Source: Elusimicrobiota bacterium
GTDB lineage: Bacteria; Elusimicrobiota; Elusimicrobia; FEN-1173
Length of the DNA: 64,000 nt
Reading direction: 5' to 3'
Assembly: GCA_016706425.1 (NCBI GenBank)
Contig: JADJJR010000001.1
Coordinates: forward strand, 992,001 to 1,056,000
Notes under the pieces: generated by a model
What the model was told of the DNA's origin: nothing
The model's database searches: none
The model's input: the letters and a program-made list of their open reading frames with translations, nothing else
Shown here: in pieces, positions 8,935 to 18,092 of the stretch
How positions within the stretch are numbered: the stretch's first letter is position 1
How the letters are laid out: the number at the start of each line of letters is the position of its first letter
Made by a program: the position numbers and the translations under genes

Positions 8935-9339
8935 TTTGAACGGTCGCCGGACCGCTCCGCCGAAGATGGGCGGAGAGGAAAGTCCGAGCTCCACAGGGCC
9001 GGGCGCTTTCTAACGGAAAGGCGGGGGTCGGCGTTTCCCCCGACGGAAAGTGCCACAGAAAACAAACCGCCCACGTCCGCCGCGAGGCGGGCCGGCAAGG
9101 GTGAAAACGGGAGGTAAGAGCTCCCGGCTTCGCGTCGAGAGGCGCGGGGCGGCAAACCCCGCCCGGAGCAAGGCCAAGAGGGAACGGTTCGCGAGAAGGC
9201 GTCGGCCCGACGCCGCCCCGTCTTCGGACGGGCCCGTTTCCGGTGGGCCGCTTGAGCGGCGCGGCAACGCGCCGCCCAGAGAAATGGTCCGGCCCCGCGC
9301 TCGGCGCGGGGACAGAACTCGGTGTACAGGCCGTTCAAA
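8935..9339 (+). ncRNA. rnpB: RNase P RNA (type A)
   Basis: Conserved blocks of bacterial type A RNase P RNA occur in the right order: GAGGAAAGTCCGAGCTCC near 8974-8991, GGTAAGAGCTCCCGG near 9112-9126, GGAGCAAGGCCAAGAGGGA near 9164-9182 and ACAGAACTCGG near 9312-9322. The ends are set by helix P1: TTTGAACGGTC (8935-8945) pairs with GGCCGTTCAAA (9329-9339) with one G-U pair. The catalytic RNA matures tRNA 5' ends. A terminator follows 8 nt downstream. Confidence 0.97.
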
Positions 9340-9346
9340 CGCCAAC

Positions 9347-9385
9347 GGGCCGTCGGCCGCCAAACGACCGACGGCCCCGCTTTTT
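9347..9385 (+). terminator. Rho-independent terminator of rnpB
   Basis: A 10-bp stem GGGCCGTCGG (9347-9356) with CCGACGGCCC (9368-9377) is followed, after CGC, by five T (9381-9385). Confidence 0.9.
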
Positions 9386-9386
9386 C

Positions 9387-9392
9387 TATAAT
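9387..9392 (+). promoter_or_regulatory. -10 box (TATAAT) for the glycosyltransferase operon
   Basis: A consensus TATAAT overlaps the ATG at 9391 and lies 7 nt upstream of an in-frame GTG at 9400. If used, transcription would begin at or next to the GTG, giving a leaderless mRNA. No -35 box is obvious. Confidence 0.5.
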
Positions 9393-11016
9393 GTCCCCGG
9401 TGAAAAAAATCCCCCCCGCCGTTTGGGTGTTCCTCCTTCCCCTGGCCCTCGGGGCGCCTTTCGTGGGCCGGGCCTATTTCGTCGATGACCATTACCACGT
9501 CTTGATGGCCCGGGGCCTCTTGGACCACCCCGCCCGCCCTTACGATTTTGTGGCCGATGACGCGGGGCCGGCCCACCGCGGGTGGGAACGGGGCCAGCCG
9601 CCCCGCATGGTCAATCCGCCCCTCCACCATTACGCCCTGGCTTTTTTTTGGAAAATCACAAACGGCCGTCTGTGGGCCGTTCGTTTGTTGTCCCTCCTCT
9701 TTTCCGGAGGCGCGGCCTTGATGGTTTTTCTCTTGGCCCGTCGGTTCGTCGTCCCGCCGATTCCCGCCGCGGTGCTGTCCGCTTTGGCGCCGGCGTTTTG
9801 GCTTTCGTCCTATGGGCTTCTCATCGATTCCACGATGCTGTTCTTTTTCCTCGCGGGCCTCTGGGCCTGGACGGAGGGACTGGCCCGGCGGTCGATGGGG
9901 TGGTTGACGGGCGCGGGCGTCGCGATCGGGTTGGCGGTGCTGGCCAAGTACACCGCGGGGTACGCGGGGGTTTTGGCCCTGTTGTATTGGGCCCTGGCCG
10001 GCCCGCGGCCCCGTTGGAAAACGGCGCCGCTTTTCCTCGGGATCCCCGCCGCCGTTCTGGGGGCGTGGAGCCTCTGGAACGTCGCCACCTACGGCGCGCC
10101 GCATTTCACCGAATCCTCCAAGCGCGTGATGCAATCGTTCGCCTGGTCCCACGTCGTCGTCTTTCTCTCTTTTTTGACGGGGTCCCTGGGAATCCCCTTT
10201 TTTCTTGCGCCCCGAACCCGTCGGGGCGTGGGCGTCGCCGGAATGGCCGCGGGGGCTCTGATCGTTTTTTTTGTTCTCGCGGGTTTCACGCCCTTTCAAA
10301 GCGTTTTTTTCGCGCTGTTGGTGGTGTTGGGCGCGGTGTTCCTGGGGGGCCTCTGGATCGTTGCGGGCCGGTCCCGTTTTCCGGGGGATCGTTTTCTGGG
10401 GCTTTGGCTGCTGTTGGGGACGGTGCAGATGATTTGGGTGATGCAATGGGTGGCCGCCCGTTATTACCTGACCCTTTTGCCGCCGGCGGTGTTCCTGTTT
10501 TTGCGCGCGCTGGGGGAGCGGCGGGCCCAGGCGCCGGAAGCCTTTGGCCGCGCGGTGGCGCGGACGGCCGTTGCCCTCTTTGTCTTCGGGAGCGGATTGG
10601 CCGCGGCCGATTGGTTCCAGGCGCAAACGGGACGCCGGATCGCCGCCGACCTGCGCGCGGATGCCCCCGCGGCGCCGTCCGGGCGGAAGTTTATTTTGTG
10701 GGACTCCTTTCGGGCGGGGGACCTGCTGAAAGGCGATGGATGGCGGCCGGCTTTCCCCGAAACGGTTTTCCAGCCCGGGGACCTCTTGCTCCGGCCGGAA
10801 GTCATCATGCCGCCTTGGTGGTTTGGGGAACGCCGCCCGCCCCTGGCCTTGAGGAAAATTTACGATTACCCATCGGCTTATCCGGTGCGGGTCATGGACA
10901 ACCGCGGGGCCGCGGGCTTTTACGCCTCGGCCTGGGGGCCGTTGCCGTTCACCCTCAGCCGGTCCCCGTTGGAGCGGTACGGGTTGTTCGAGGTCCTGTC
11001 GAAGGAAAACCCATGA
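9391..11016 (+). CDS. GT39-type membrane glycosyltransferase (ArnT/PMT-like)
   Basis: About 541 residues with roughly ten or more hydrophobic segments, consistent with the PMT_2/GT-C fold that moves sugars from polyprenyl-phosphate carriers to lipids or proteins at the outer face of the inner membrane. The first outer loop carries an acidic/His motif (DDHYH, about residue 32), the usual catalytic position, followed by a conserved-looking NPPLHHYA segment. The start is ambiguous: ATG 9391 or GTG 9400, neither with a Shine-Dalgarno. A longer in-frame start at 9322 would lie inside rnpB and is rejected. The acceptor is unknown; lipid A or pilin modification are both conceivable. Confidence 0.8.
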   Translation: MSPVKKIPPAVWVFLLPLALGAPFVGRAYFVDDHYHVLMARGLLDHPARPYDFVADDAGPAHRGWERGQPPRMVNPPLHHYALAFFWKITNGRLWAVRLLSLLFSGGAALMVFLLARRFVVPPIPAAVLSALAPAFWLSSYGLLIDSTMLFFFLAGLWAWTEGLARRSMGWLTGAGVAIGLAVLAKYTAGYAGVLALLYWALAGPRPRWKTAPLFLGIPAAVLGAWSLWNVATYGAPHFTESSKRVMQSFAWSHVVVFLSFLTGSLGIPFFLAPRTRRGVGVAGMAAGALIVFFVLAGFTPFQSVFFALLVVLGAVFLGGLWIVAGRSRFPGDRFLGLWLLLGTVQMIWVMQWVAARYYLTLLPPAVFLFLRALGERRAQAPEAFGRAVARTAVALFVFGSGLAAADWFQAQTGRRIAADLRADAPAAPSGRKFILWDSFRAGDLLKGDGWRPAFPETVFQPGDLLLRPEVIMPPWWFGERRPPLALRKIYDYPSAYPVRVMDNRGAAGFYASAWGPLPFTLSRSPLERYGLFEVLSKENP

Positions 11017-11021
11017 GAATC

Positions 11022-11030
11022 TGGTATTAT
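11022..11030 (+). promoter_or_regulatory. Extended -10 promoter, probably leaderless
   Basis: TGGTATTAT (TG-G-TATTAT) ends 7 nt before the ATG at 11038. There is no Shine-Dalgarno, so the transcript probably begins at or beside the start codon. Confidence 0.6.
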
Positions 11031-11037
11031 TGACCCC

Positions 11038-12012
11038 ATGACGACCCGAGGGGCGGGCGACTCCACCATCCTGATCGCCGACGACGATCAAACCGCGCGA
11101 AGATTCCTTGAATCCCTGTTGAACGCCGAGGGGTACCGTGTGGCGGTGGCCCAGGACGGTCTGGAGGCGTTGGAGCGGATCCAGGAAAGCCGTCCCGATC
11201 TGTGCATCGTCGACTTCGACATGCCCCGGATGAACGGCCTCGAAACCTGCCGCCGAATCAAAGGAACCCACGAAACGCGGTTGCTCCCCGTCATTTTGGT
11301 GACGGGCCTCCTTCCCGAGGACGAGAAAACCCGCGCCATCGGGGCCGGGTGCGACGATTTTCTTCCCAAACCCTACGAAACGGACGCCCTGTTGTCGCGG
11401 GTCCGGTCTTTGTTGCGCATCAAAAGCCTCACCGACGAGCTGGAAGACGCCGAGGACATCCTCATGACGTTGGTCCGCACCATCGAGGCCAAGGACCGCT
11501 ACACCCTGGGCCACGCCGACCGGGTGGGTCGTTACGCCGTGGCGCTCGGCCGGGCCCTGGGGTGCAACGCTTTCGAGCTGGAAACCTTGCGCAAGGGGGG
11601 CGTTCTCCACGACATCGGCAAGCTGGGCATTCCGGACGTGATTTTGCAGAAGGCCGGGCCGCTGGACGACCACGAGTGGGAGGTCATGCGCAAGCACCCG
11701 CTCATCGGGTGCGAAATCTGCCAGCGCTTGAAAAGCCTCGACGACATTTTGCCCATCATCCGCCACCATCACGAATGCCTGGACGGCACCGGGTACCCCG
11801 ACGGCAAGCGGGCCGTTGAAATCCCGAAGTTGGTGCGCATCGTCAACGTGGTCGACATTTACGACGCGCTCACCTCGCGCCGCAGCTACAAGGAAGCCTA
11901 CCCCGTCGGGAAAGCGTTTCAAACCATGTGGGAGGAAGTCGAGCGCGGTTGGTGGGACGGCGACGTCGTCAAAGTGTGGGAAGAACTGGTGAAGCGGGAG
12001 CACGTTGGCTAA
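11038..12012 (+). CDS. Response regulator with HD-GYP domain (RpfG-like)
   Basis: A 324-residue two-domain regulator. The N-terminal receiver (about residues 10-125) has the acidic pair in IADDD, the phospho-acceptor Asp in VDFDMP and the Lys in LPKPYE. A short helix leads to an HD-GYP domain (about 140-320) with HDIGKLGIPD, HHH and DGTGYPDG all intact, so it should hydrolyse cyclic di-GMP. No partner kinase is adjacent; a soluble histidine kinase occurs at 28362. The gene probably starts a transcript that continues into nadK, which it overlaps. PilB in this window carries a c-di-GMP-type MshEN domain, a possible downstream target. Confidence 0.93.
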   Translation: MTTRGAGDSTILIADDDQTARRFLESLLNAEGYRVAVAQDGLEALERIQESRPDLCIVDFDMPRMNGLETCRRIKGTHETRLLPVILVTGLLPEDEKTRAIGAGCDDFLPKPYETDALLSRVRSLLRIKSLTDELEDAEDILMTLVRTIEAKDRYTLGHADRVGRYAVALGRALGCNAFELETLRKGGVLHDIGKLGIPDVILQKAGPLDDHEWEVMRKHPLIGCEICQRLKSLDDILPIIRHHHECLDGTGYPDGKRAVEIPKLVRIVNVVDIYDALTSRRSYKEAYPVGKAFQTMWEEVERGWWDGDVVKVWEELVKREHVG

Positions 12013-12814
12013 CGCGATCCAAGCGGTGTCCCTTTTTTGCAACCGCGAAAAGCCGGAGGCCCGCCGGGCCCTGGCCGAAGCCCGCGCCTATCTGAACCGC
12101 CGGGGAGTGAGGGTTGTTTCGGAAGAGCGGGTGGGGGCCGCCCAAGCCGCCGTCTCTTTTGGCGGGGACGGCACGTTGCTCTCGGCCGCGCGCCGGGCCG
12201 CGCCGCACAACGTGCCCGTGTTGGGCGTCAATTTGGGGCGCCTGGGGTTTTTGACGTCGACCGATGTGGCGAACGCGCGGTCGGTGCTCGCCCGGTTGAT
12301 CGCGGGCCGTCTGGAGGCGGACAGCCGCATGATGCTCGAGGCCCAGACCTCCCAAGGCGTCCCGCGGCCGGGCGTCAACGATTGCGTGATCGAAGGCACC
12401 GCCCGCGGGCGGGTCGTGCGGTTGGCGGTGAGCGTCAATGGGCACGCGCTGGGCGATTACGTGGCCGACGGCCTGATCGTCTCGACCCCGACGGGATCGA
12501 CCGCCTATTCCATGGCCGCCGGCGGGCCCATCGCGACGCCGGAAATGGACCTTTTGGTCGTCACGCCCATTTGCCCGCATTCCCTGAGCCAACGGCCTTT
12601 GCTTTTGCCGGCCAGCGCCGTGATCGAGGTGCGGTTGCGGCCCCGCCGGCCCGAGGAGCGTTTGAGCGTCTCCCTGGATGGCCAGGATCATTTCACCCTC
12701 GGCTCCGCCGACCGGGTGGTGGTCCGGCGGTCGCCGGCGCGGTTGCGGATTTTGTCCGACGGCCGAAAGCCCTATTTCGACGTGCTGCGGGACAAATTGC
12801 GGTGGGGGGATTGA
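12005..12814 (+). CDS. nadK: NAD kinase
   Basis: A 269-residue NAD kinase that phosphorylates NAD to NADP using ATP or polyphosphate. Hallmarks: FGGDGTLLSAARRAA (about residue 52) with the catalytic Asp, GVNLGRLGFL, NDCVI in the place of the usual NE-rich motif, and STPTGSTAYSMAAGGPI. The TTG start at 12005 overlaps the HD-GYP gene by 8 nt; it is chosen because the hydrophobic first strand begins soon after. recN follows within 3 nt, a frequent nadK-recN pairing in bacteria. Confidence 0.93.
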   Translation: MANAIQAVSLFCNREKPEARRALAEARAYLNRRGVRVVSEERVGAAQAAVSFGGDGTLLSAARRAAPHNVPVLGVNLGRLGFLTSTDVANARSVLARLIAGRLEADSRMMLEAQTSQGVPRPGVNDCVIEGTARGRVVRLAVSVNGHALGDYVADGLIVSTPTGSTAYSMAAGGPIATPEMDLLVVTPICPHSLSQRPLLLPASAVIEVRLRPRRPEERLSVSLDGQDHFTLGSADRVVVRRSPARLRILSDGRKPYFDVLRDKLRWGD

Positions 12815-12816
12815 TC

Positions 12817-14490
12817 GTGTTGACCGAACTGTCGGTGCGCAACCTCGCTTTGTTGGAAGACGCCCGCCTGGAATTCGCCCCGGGTTTCCTGGTCTTGACC
12901 GGGGAAACCGGCGCGGGCAAAAGTATCCTCCTCGACGCGCTGGGCCTCGCCTTGGGCCGCCGCGCCGACCCGGGGCAAATACGCCAGGGGGCCGACCGGT
13001 TGTCGGTCGCGGTGCGCTTCCGTTTGTCGGGCCAGCGCCTCTCCGCCTTGTTGAAGGAATTGGGTTTGGAGGGGGACGACGACGCTCTCGTGTTGCGCCG
13101 CGAGGTGGACGCCGGGGGGAAATCCCGCGCGTTCGTCAACGACCACCCCGTGAGCGCCGCCACCCTCGCGCGGTTGGGCGAACGGCTCGTTTTCATCCAC
13201 GGGCAAAACGAGCACCAGTTGCTCCTCAAGGCCTCCGAGCAACGGGACGCGGTGGACGATTTCGGTTCCCTGGAGGCCGAACGCGCGGCCGTGGCCGCGG
13301 CCCATGGCGCGTGGCGCGCCGCCGTCGAAGAACGGGACGCCCTGGCGCTTTCGGAGCAGGAGCGGTCCCAGCGGCTGGATCTTTACCGGTTTCAAAAACA
13401 GGAGTTGGACCAGGCCGATCCCCGGCCGGAGGAAGAAGCGGAGTTGGAGGGCCGGTTGCCGCAATTGAAAAACGCCGCGCGCTTGCGCGAGGTGGCCCAA
13501 GAGGCCCACGGGGTCTTGACCGCCCAGGAATCATCGGCGGTGGATCTGTTGAGGCGCGTCCAGCGCGATGTGGAAACCCTGCGCGGTCTCGGGGCGCCGC
13601 TGGGGGACGAGGCGGATCTCTTGGCGGGCGCGTTGATCCCCCTGGAAGAGGTGTCCCGCCGCCTCGAGGCCTACGCCGACGGATTGGAATCGGACCCGGC
13701 GAAACTCGACGCCCTCCTGGGGCGGCTCGATGCGCTCGCGAAGCTTAAGCGCAAGTACGGACCCACCTTGGCCGACGTGGTGGCGCACCGGCGGCGGGTG
13801 GAGGAGGCTCTGGGACGCCTGGACAACCTGGAGGGACGGGGGCGGGACGCCGCGCGGCGCCTGGACGAGACGCAGATGGAATTGTCCCGCCGGTCCGCCG
13901 TGTTGAGCGACGCCCGCCGCCGCGCGGCGAAAAAAATGGCGACGGCGGTGCAAAAGGAATTCAAAGACGTGGGGTTGCCCCACGCCCGGTTCGACATCGC
14001 GGTGGACAGCGCGCCCGACACTTTCACCGAAACCGGGGTCGACCGTGTGACGTTCGTTTTCGCCCCGAACCCCGGGGAGGGGCACCGCCCGTTGGCGGAG
14101 GTCGCCTCCGGCGGGGAACTGTCGCGCGTCATGCTGGCGTTGGAAAGCGCCGCCGCGCGCTCGGACGGGCCCCCGGTCCTCATTTTCGATGAGATCGACG
14201 CGGGGGTCGGCGGCACCCTGGGCGCGGTCCTGGGGAAAAAGTTGGCCGAATTGGCCGAGGGGCGTCAGGTGCTTTGCATCACCCATCTGGCGACCATCGC
14301 CGCGCGGGCCGACGGCCATTGGTCCGTTTCAAAGGAAGTGAAAAACGACCGAACCCGGACACGGGTGCGGGGTTTGACCGACGAAGAGCGGGTGGTGGAA
14401 ATCGCCCGCCTGTTCGGCACCGCCGGCGACACCGCCGATGTGGGATTGCGCCACGCCCGGGAGCTTCTCGGCGCGTCGCGCCGTTCCTAA
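12817..14490 (+). CDS. recN: DNA repair protein RecN
   Basis: A 557-residue SMC-like ATPase used in double-strand-break repair; the length is typical. Walker A GETGAGKS (about residue 29), IHGQNEHQLLL, a central coiled coil (about 160-360), signature ASGGELSRVMLAL, Walker B IFDEIDAGVGG and CITHLATIAA are all present. GTG 12817 is preferred because GGGGGA (12805-12810) is 6 nt upstream; TTG 12811, overlapping the nadK stop, is an alternative. The TAA stop overlaps the Shine-Dalgarno of the next gene. Confidence 0.95.
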   Translation: MLTELSVRNLALLEDARLEFAPGFLVLTGETGAGKSILLDALGLALGRRADPGQIRQGADRLSVAVRFRLSGQRLSALLKELGLEGDDDALVLRREVDAGGKSRAFVNDHPVSAATLARLGERLVFIHGQNEHQLLLKASEQRDAVDDFGSLEAERAAVAAAHGAWRAAVEERDALALSEQERSQRLDLYRFQKQELDQADPRPEEEAELEGRLPQLKNAARLREVAQEAHGVLTAQESSAVDLLRRVQRDVETLRGLGAPLGDEADLLAGALIPLEEVSRRLEAYADGLESDPAKLDALLGRLDALAKLKRKYGPTLADVVAHRRRVEEALGRLDNLEGRGRDAARRLDETQMELSRRSAVLSDARRRAAKKMATAVQKEFKDVGLPHARFDIAVDSAPDTFTETGVDRVTFVFAPNPGEGHRPLAEVASGGELSRVMLALESAAARSDGPPVLIFDEIDAGVGGTLGAVLGKKLAELAEGRQVLCITHLATIAARADGHWSVSKEVKNDRTRTRVRGLTDEERVVEIARLFGTAGDTADVGLRHARELLGASRRS

Positions 14491-14499
14491 GGAGATTTT

Positions 14500-17400
14500 G
14501 TGGACAAACGATTTTTGAAGGAAGAGGGCGTCGCGCCCTACACCGGCAACGAGTTGATCCTCAAGGGGGCCCTGGAGGGGGGCGTCGCCCTTTTGACCGG
14601 CTACCCGGGCTCCCCCGTGTCCGAGGTTTTCGACGCCATCACGCGGGTATCGGATCTCCTGTTGGAAAAAGGCATCGTCGCCCAAATGGCGAACAACGAA
14701 GGGCTGGCCGCGGCGCGGCTCAACGGCGCGCGCTTGGCGGGCCTGCGGGCCCTCGCCGTCATGAAATCCGTGGGCATGCACGTGGCCGCCGATGGGTTGG
14801 CCATCGGCAATCTGGCCGAATCGAAAAAACCCGAGGGCGGCGCGCTCGTCATCGTCGGCGACGACCCCTGGAACGAAACCACCCAGATCAACTCCGACTC
14901 CCGTTTCTTGAGCCTTCACCTCCACATGCCGGTCATCGAGCCGGCGACGTTCCAGGAATTGAAGGATTGGATTCGGGAGGCTTTTGAACTTTCCGGCGCT
15001 TCCGACCTTTACCTGACGATGGTCCTGACGACGAACCAGGCCGACGGGGGGGGGTCCGTCCAGTGCCGGCCCAATTTGTACCCGCGGCTCAATCACCACC
15101 ACCGGGCGACCCTGTCCAGCGCCCAACTGCCCGTGGACCATACGGTCATGATTCCGCCCCACACTTCCCTGCGGGAAGCCACTTTGGCGTCGCGGTTCGA
15201 ACGCCTTCTGGACGCGGTGCGGGCGCGGGGGTTGAACCGCGTCGACCCGGCCTCCGGGGCCGATCGACCGACGGTGGGGTTCGTCACGGCCGGTTTGTCG
15301 TATTGCTACCTTGCCCAGGCCCTGCGGGAGATGGGGCTGGAGGGGCGCTTCCCGATTTTGAAGTTCGGCGTCACCTACCCCTTGGACGAGGCGTTGTTGG
15401 TGGATTTCGCCGCCGGGGTGGACCACCTCGTGGTTGTTGAGGAAAAGCGCGACTTTTTGGAGACCCAGGTGCTACGCGCGCTCCAGCGCGCCCGCCAGGA
15501 GGGGCGCGCCCCGCGCGTTCCGGCCGTGTGGGGAAAAAAGTTCCCCGACGAAAAAGAGGGGTTTCCCGTGGTGCGCGGCCTCAACAGTTCGATCGTTTTC
15601 GAAAAACTCCACCCGCTCCTGAGCACTCTGGCGCCCGCGGCCGCCGCGGCCGCGCGGGCCACCGCCGAACCGGTCCTGGCGCTGATTCAAGACGCCGGCC
15701 GGCGCGTGGTGTCGATCCCGGTGCGCACGCCGACGTTTTGCCCCGGCTGCCCCCACCGGGACTCTTCCACCGTGGCCAAAGCATTGAAAAAGGATTTTCT
15801 GAACGCCGACTACATGGCCGGCGAGGGGCGGGACCCCATGGACGTGATTTTCCACGGGGAGTCGGGGTGCCACTCCATGCTGCAGTTCGAACCCAACGTG
15901 GGCCTGATGCAGGACTATTCGGGCATGGGCTTGGGCGGCGGCACGGGCTCGGGAATGGATCCCTTCATTAAAAACAAACAGGTCGTCTTTTTGGGGGACT
16001 CCACGTTTTTCCATTCGGGCATGGTCGCGGTGTCGGATTCCATCAAGAACAACCAGGACATCACTTACATCATCCTGGAAAACGGCACGACGGCCATGAC
16101 GGGCCATCAACCCACGCCGGGCTCCTCGTCCGACGTGCTGGCCCAGCGGACCTTCGCCCAAAACATCGAGCAGGTGGTGCGGGGTTTGTCCCGGGATTCC
16201 GTGCCCATTTTCCGCGTGAACCCCGGTTACCAAGACGCCTACCGGAAATTGCTTGAGGACGTGGTTCTCCGCCCGGGGGTTAAAATCATCATCGCCGATA
16301 AGGAGTGCGGCATCACCTACCAACGTCGCGTGCGCCGGGAAAAAAAGCGCGTCGTCAAAGAGCAGGGTTATTTGCCGGAAGAACGCTTTATCAACATCAC
16401 CCCGGAGGTTTGTGAGACGTGCCTGGAGTGCACCAACGCCACGGGCTGCCCCGGCCTGGCCATCGAGGACACGTTGCACGGGCCGAAGATCGTGACCGAC
16501 CGGTCCCTCTGCGTGTCCGACGGGGCCTGCGCCAAGGGCAAGGTCTGCCCTTCGTTTGAGGAAGTGATCGTCCACCGCCGCGCTCCCACCGCGGGCAAGG
16601 AGGGAACCGTTGACGAGACGCTCCCGTCCCGCGCCGCGCCGCGGCTCGAAGACACCTGGTATTGCTACACCGCGGGCGTGGGCGGGATGGGCTCGGGTGT
16701 CACCACGGGGATTCTGGTTCAAGCGGGTCTTCTGGAAGGTTACCACGTCCTGTTCGCCGACAAAAAGGGCCTGGCCATCCGCAACGGCGGGGTTTACGGG
16801 CATGTGATTTTTTCCCGGGAGCCCAAGATCCACGCGCCCCTCGTTCCCTACGGCCGGGCGGACCTTTTGTTGGGCATCGACCTGCTCGAAGCCGCCCGGG
16901 GGCTCGACAACCGCATGAACCTGCGGGTCGCCTCGCCGGGGCGCACCGACGCCGTCGTCAACACCCACAAGATGCCGACCGTCCGAACCCTGCTCGGGAA
17001 AGAGGATTTTTCGGTGGCGGGCCTCGAGGAGGCGATCAAGGCCGCCACCCGCGGGTATTTGGGGTTGGATTTCGCCGGCGTCTCCGAGGCCTATTTTGGA
17101 AACCGCCTGTACGCCAACGTGCTTTTGCTGGGCGCGGCCTACGAAAAGGGTCATCTGCCCTTGTCCATGGAGAATCTCAAAAAGGCCATCGCGCTGATGG
17201 TTCCGGTGCAGGATCGTGAGGAGAACCTGCGGGCCTTCGACGTGGGACGGCGGGCGGCGGCCCGGCCGGAGGAGTTCTCGGCCTTTTCGCCCCGTCTGCC
17301 CGGGTATTGGGAGGTTTTGGAGGACCGCGCCCAATTGCTGCGCGCGTCGCGCCCTCTCCGGGGGCGCGCCTGGTCCCGGGATTACCGCCGCGTGATGGAC

Positions 17401-18075
17401 GAGGCCAGCCGCTGGATGGACCTGCCCGAGGCGGACCGCGCCCGCATGGCCCAATACGTCTACGACCTGATTCAATGGGGGGGGCCGTCCTACGCGCGCC
17501 GTTACCTGACGCGCCTGTGGGCGGTCTATAAAAAAGACACCCCCGCGCGCGGCCACCGCGCCACCCGCGCGGTGTTGGACAACCTGGCCCGGGTCATGGC
17601 CATCAAGGACGAAGTGTACGTGGCCCACCTCCTCACCTCGCCCGAAAAACGGCGTCGGGACCGTTCGCGCTACAACATCGATGAAAGCCGCGGCGACCGG
17701 CTCGAATACGTCCACCTCAACCGGCCCCGCTTCACGCTGTTCGGCCGGGACATTCAATTCGATTGGCGCTCCCGGGACTGGCAGTTGATGGTGATGAAGC
17801 GCCTGGGGGTGTTGCGGCGCCTGTTGCCCGCCTGGCACCGCCGCGAGCGGGAATTCCTGGAATGGTACGAGGGCGTGGTGGACGGGTTCAACCTTTTCAC
17901 CGATGACGGGGCCTACGATCTTTATGTGGAAGCGCTGTCGGCCCCGGCCGAGGCGAAGGGTTACCGGGAGATCCGGTACCCCAAGATGGACGCCGTTCGT
18001 TCCCGGGTCGAGGAACTGCGGGCGCGCTGGAACGCCCGCGTCCCCGCGGGGGCGGCGCGCTCCGCCCAAAAATAG
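14500..18075 (+). CDS. Fused indolepyruvate:ferredoxin oxidoreductase, alpha-ferredoxin-gamma fusion
   Basis: A 1191-residue single-chain 2-oxoacid:ferredoxin oxidoreductase. The N-terminal pyrimidine-binding-type domain (about residues 15-380) is followed by a TPP-binding domain (CPGCPHRDSS near 413, GDSTFFHSG near 500) and a Cys-rich segment (CETCLEC, CPGLA, about 638-690) like the Fe-S region of IorA. Next come a gamma domain (GVGGMGSGVTT near 724) and a long C-terminal region resembling DUF6537. This architecture matches the large proteobacterial-type enzymes that oxidise aryl or branched-chain 2-oxoacids to acyl-CoA and reduce ferredoxin. The GTG start has AAGGAG 5 nt upstream, overlapping the recN stop. 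The substrate cannot be decided from sequence. Confidence 0.88.
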   Translation: MDKRFLKEEGVAPYTGNELILKGALEGGVALLTGYPGSPVSEVFDAITRVSDLLLEKGIVAQMANNEGLAAARLNGARLAGLRALAVMKSVGMHVAADGLAIGNLAESKKPEGGALVIVGDDPWNETTQINSDSRFLSLHLHMPVIEPATFQELKDWIREAFELSGASDLYLTMVLTTNQADGGGSVQCRPNLYPRLNHHHRATLSSAQLPVDHTVMIPPHTSLREATLASRFERLLDAVRARGLNRVDPASGADRPTVGFVTAGLSYCYLAQALREMGLEGRFPILKFGVTYPLDEALLVDFAAGVDHLVVVEEKRDFLETQVLRALQRARQEGRAPRVPAVWGKKFPDEKEGFPVVRGLNSSIVFEKLHPLLSTLAPAAAAAARATAEPVLALIQDAGRRVVSIPVRTPTFCPGCPHRDSSTVAKALKKDFLNADYMAGEGRDPMDVIFHGESGCHSMLQFEPNVGLMQDYSGMGLGGGTGSGMDPFIKNKQVVFLGDSTFFHSGMVAVSDSIKNNQDITYIILENGTTAMTGHQPTPGSSSDVLAQRTFAQNIEQVVRGLSRDSVPIFRVNPGYQDAYRKLLEDVVLRPGVKIIIADKECGITYQRRVRREKKRVVKEQGYLPEERFINITPEVCETCLECTNATGCPGLAIEDTLHGPKIVTDRSLCVSDGACAKGKVCPSFEEVIVHRRAPTAGKEGTVDETLPSRAAPRLEDTWYCYTAGVGGMGSGVTTGILVQAGLLEGYHVLFADKKGLAIRNGGVYGHVIFSREPKIHAPLVPYGRADLLLGIDLLEAARGLDNRMNLRVASPGRTDAVVNTHKMPTVRTLLGKEDFSVAGLEEAIKAATRGYLGLDFAGVSEAYFGNRLYANVLLLGAAYEKGHLPLSMENLKKAIALMVPVQDREENLRAFDVGRRAAARPEEFSAFSPRLPGYWEVLEDRAQLLRASRPLRGRAWSRDYRRVMDEASRWMDLPEADRARMAQYVYDLIQWGGPSYARRYLTRLWAVYKKDTPARGHRATRAVLDNLARVMAIKDEVYVAHLLTSPEKRRRDRSRYNIDESRGDRLEYVHLNRPRFTLFGRDIQFDWRSRDWQLMVMKRLGVLRRLLPAWHRREREFLEWYEGVVDGFNLFTDDGAYDLYVEALSAPAEAKGYREIRYPKMDAVRSRVEELRARWNARVPAGAARSAQK

Positions 18076-18081
18076 TATACT
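18076..18081 (+). promoter_or_regulatory. -10 box (TATACT) before the GNAT gene
   Basis: TATACT lies 11 nt before the ATG at 18093, at the very end of the oxidoreductase gene. No Shine-Dalgarno precedes the ATG, so the leader would be only a few nucleotides. No clear -35 box. Confidence 0.45.
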
Positions 18082-18092
18082 GACGTTTCCCC

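Noticed and set aside
9322..9390. N-terminal extension of the glycosyltransferase starting at 9322
   Set aside because: It would lie within rnpB and its terminator, and the added residues are not part of the membrane fold.
9010..12042. Long minus-strand open frame (about 1010 codons)
   Set aside because: It lies antisense to rnpB, the glycosyltransferase and the HD-GYP gene, all with strong family evidence. High GC suppresses stops on the opposite strand; the translation is Arg/Pro/Gly/His-rich with no motif.
15472..18069. Minus-strand open frame of about 865 codons inside the indolepyruvate oxidoreductase
   Set aside because: Antisense shadow of a gene with clear domains; low-complexity translation and no start with a ribosome site.
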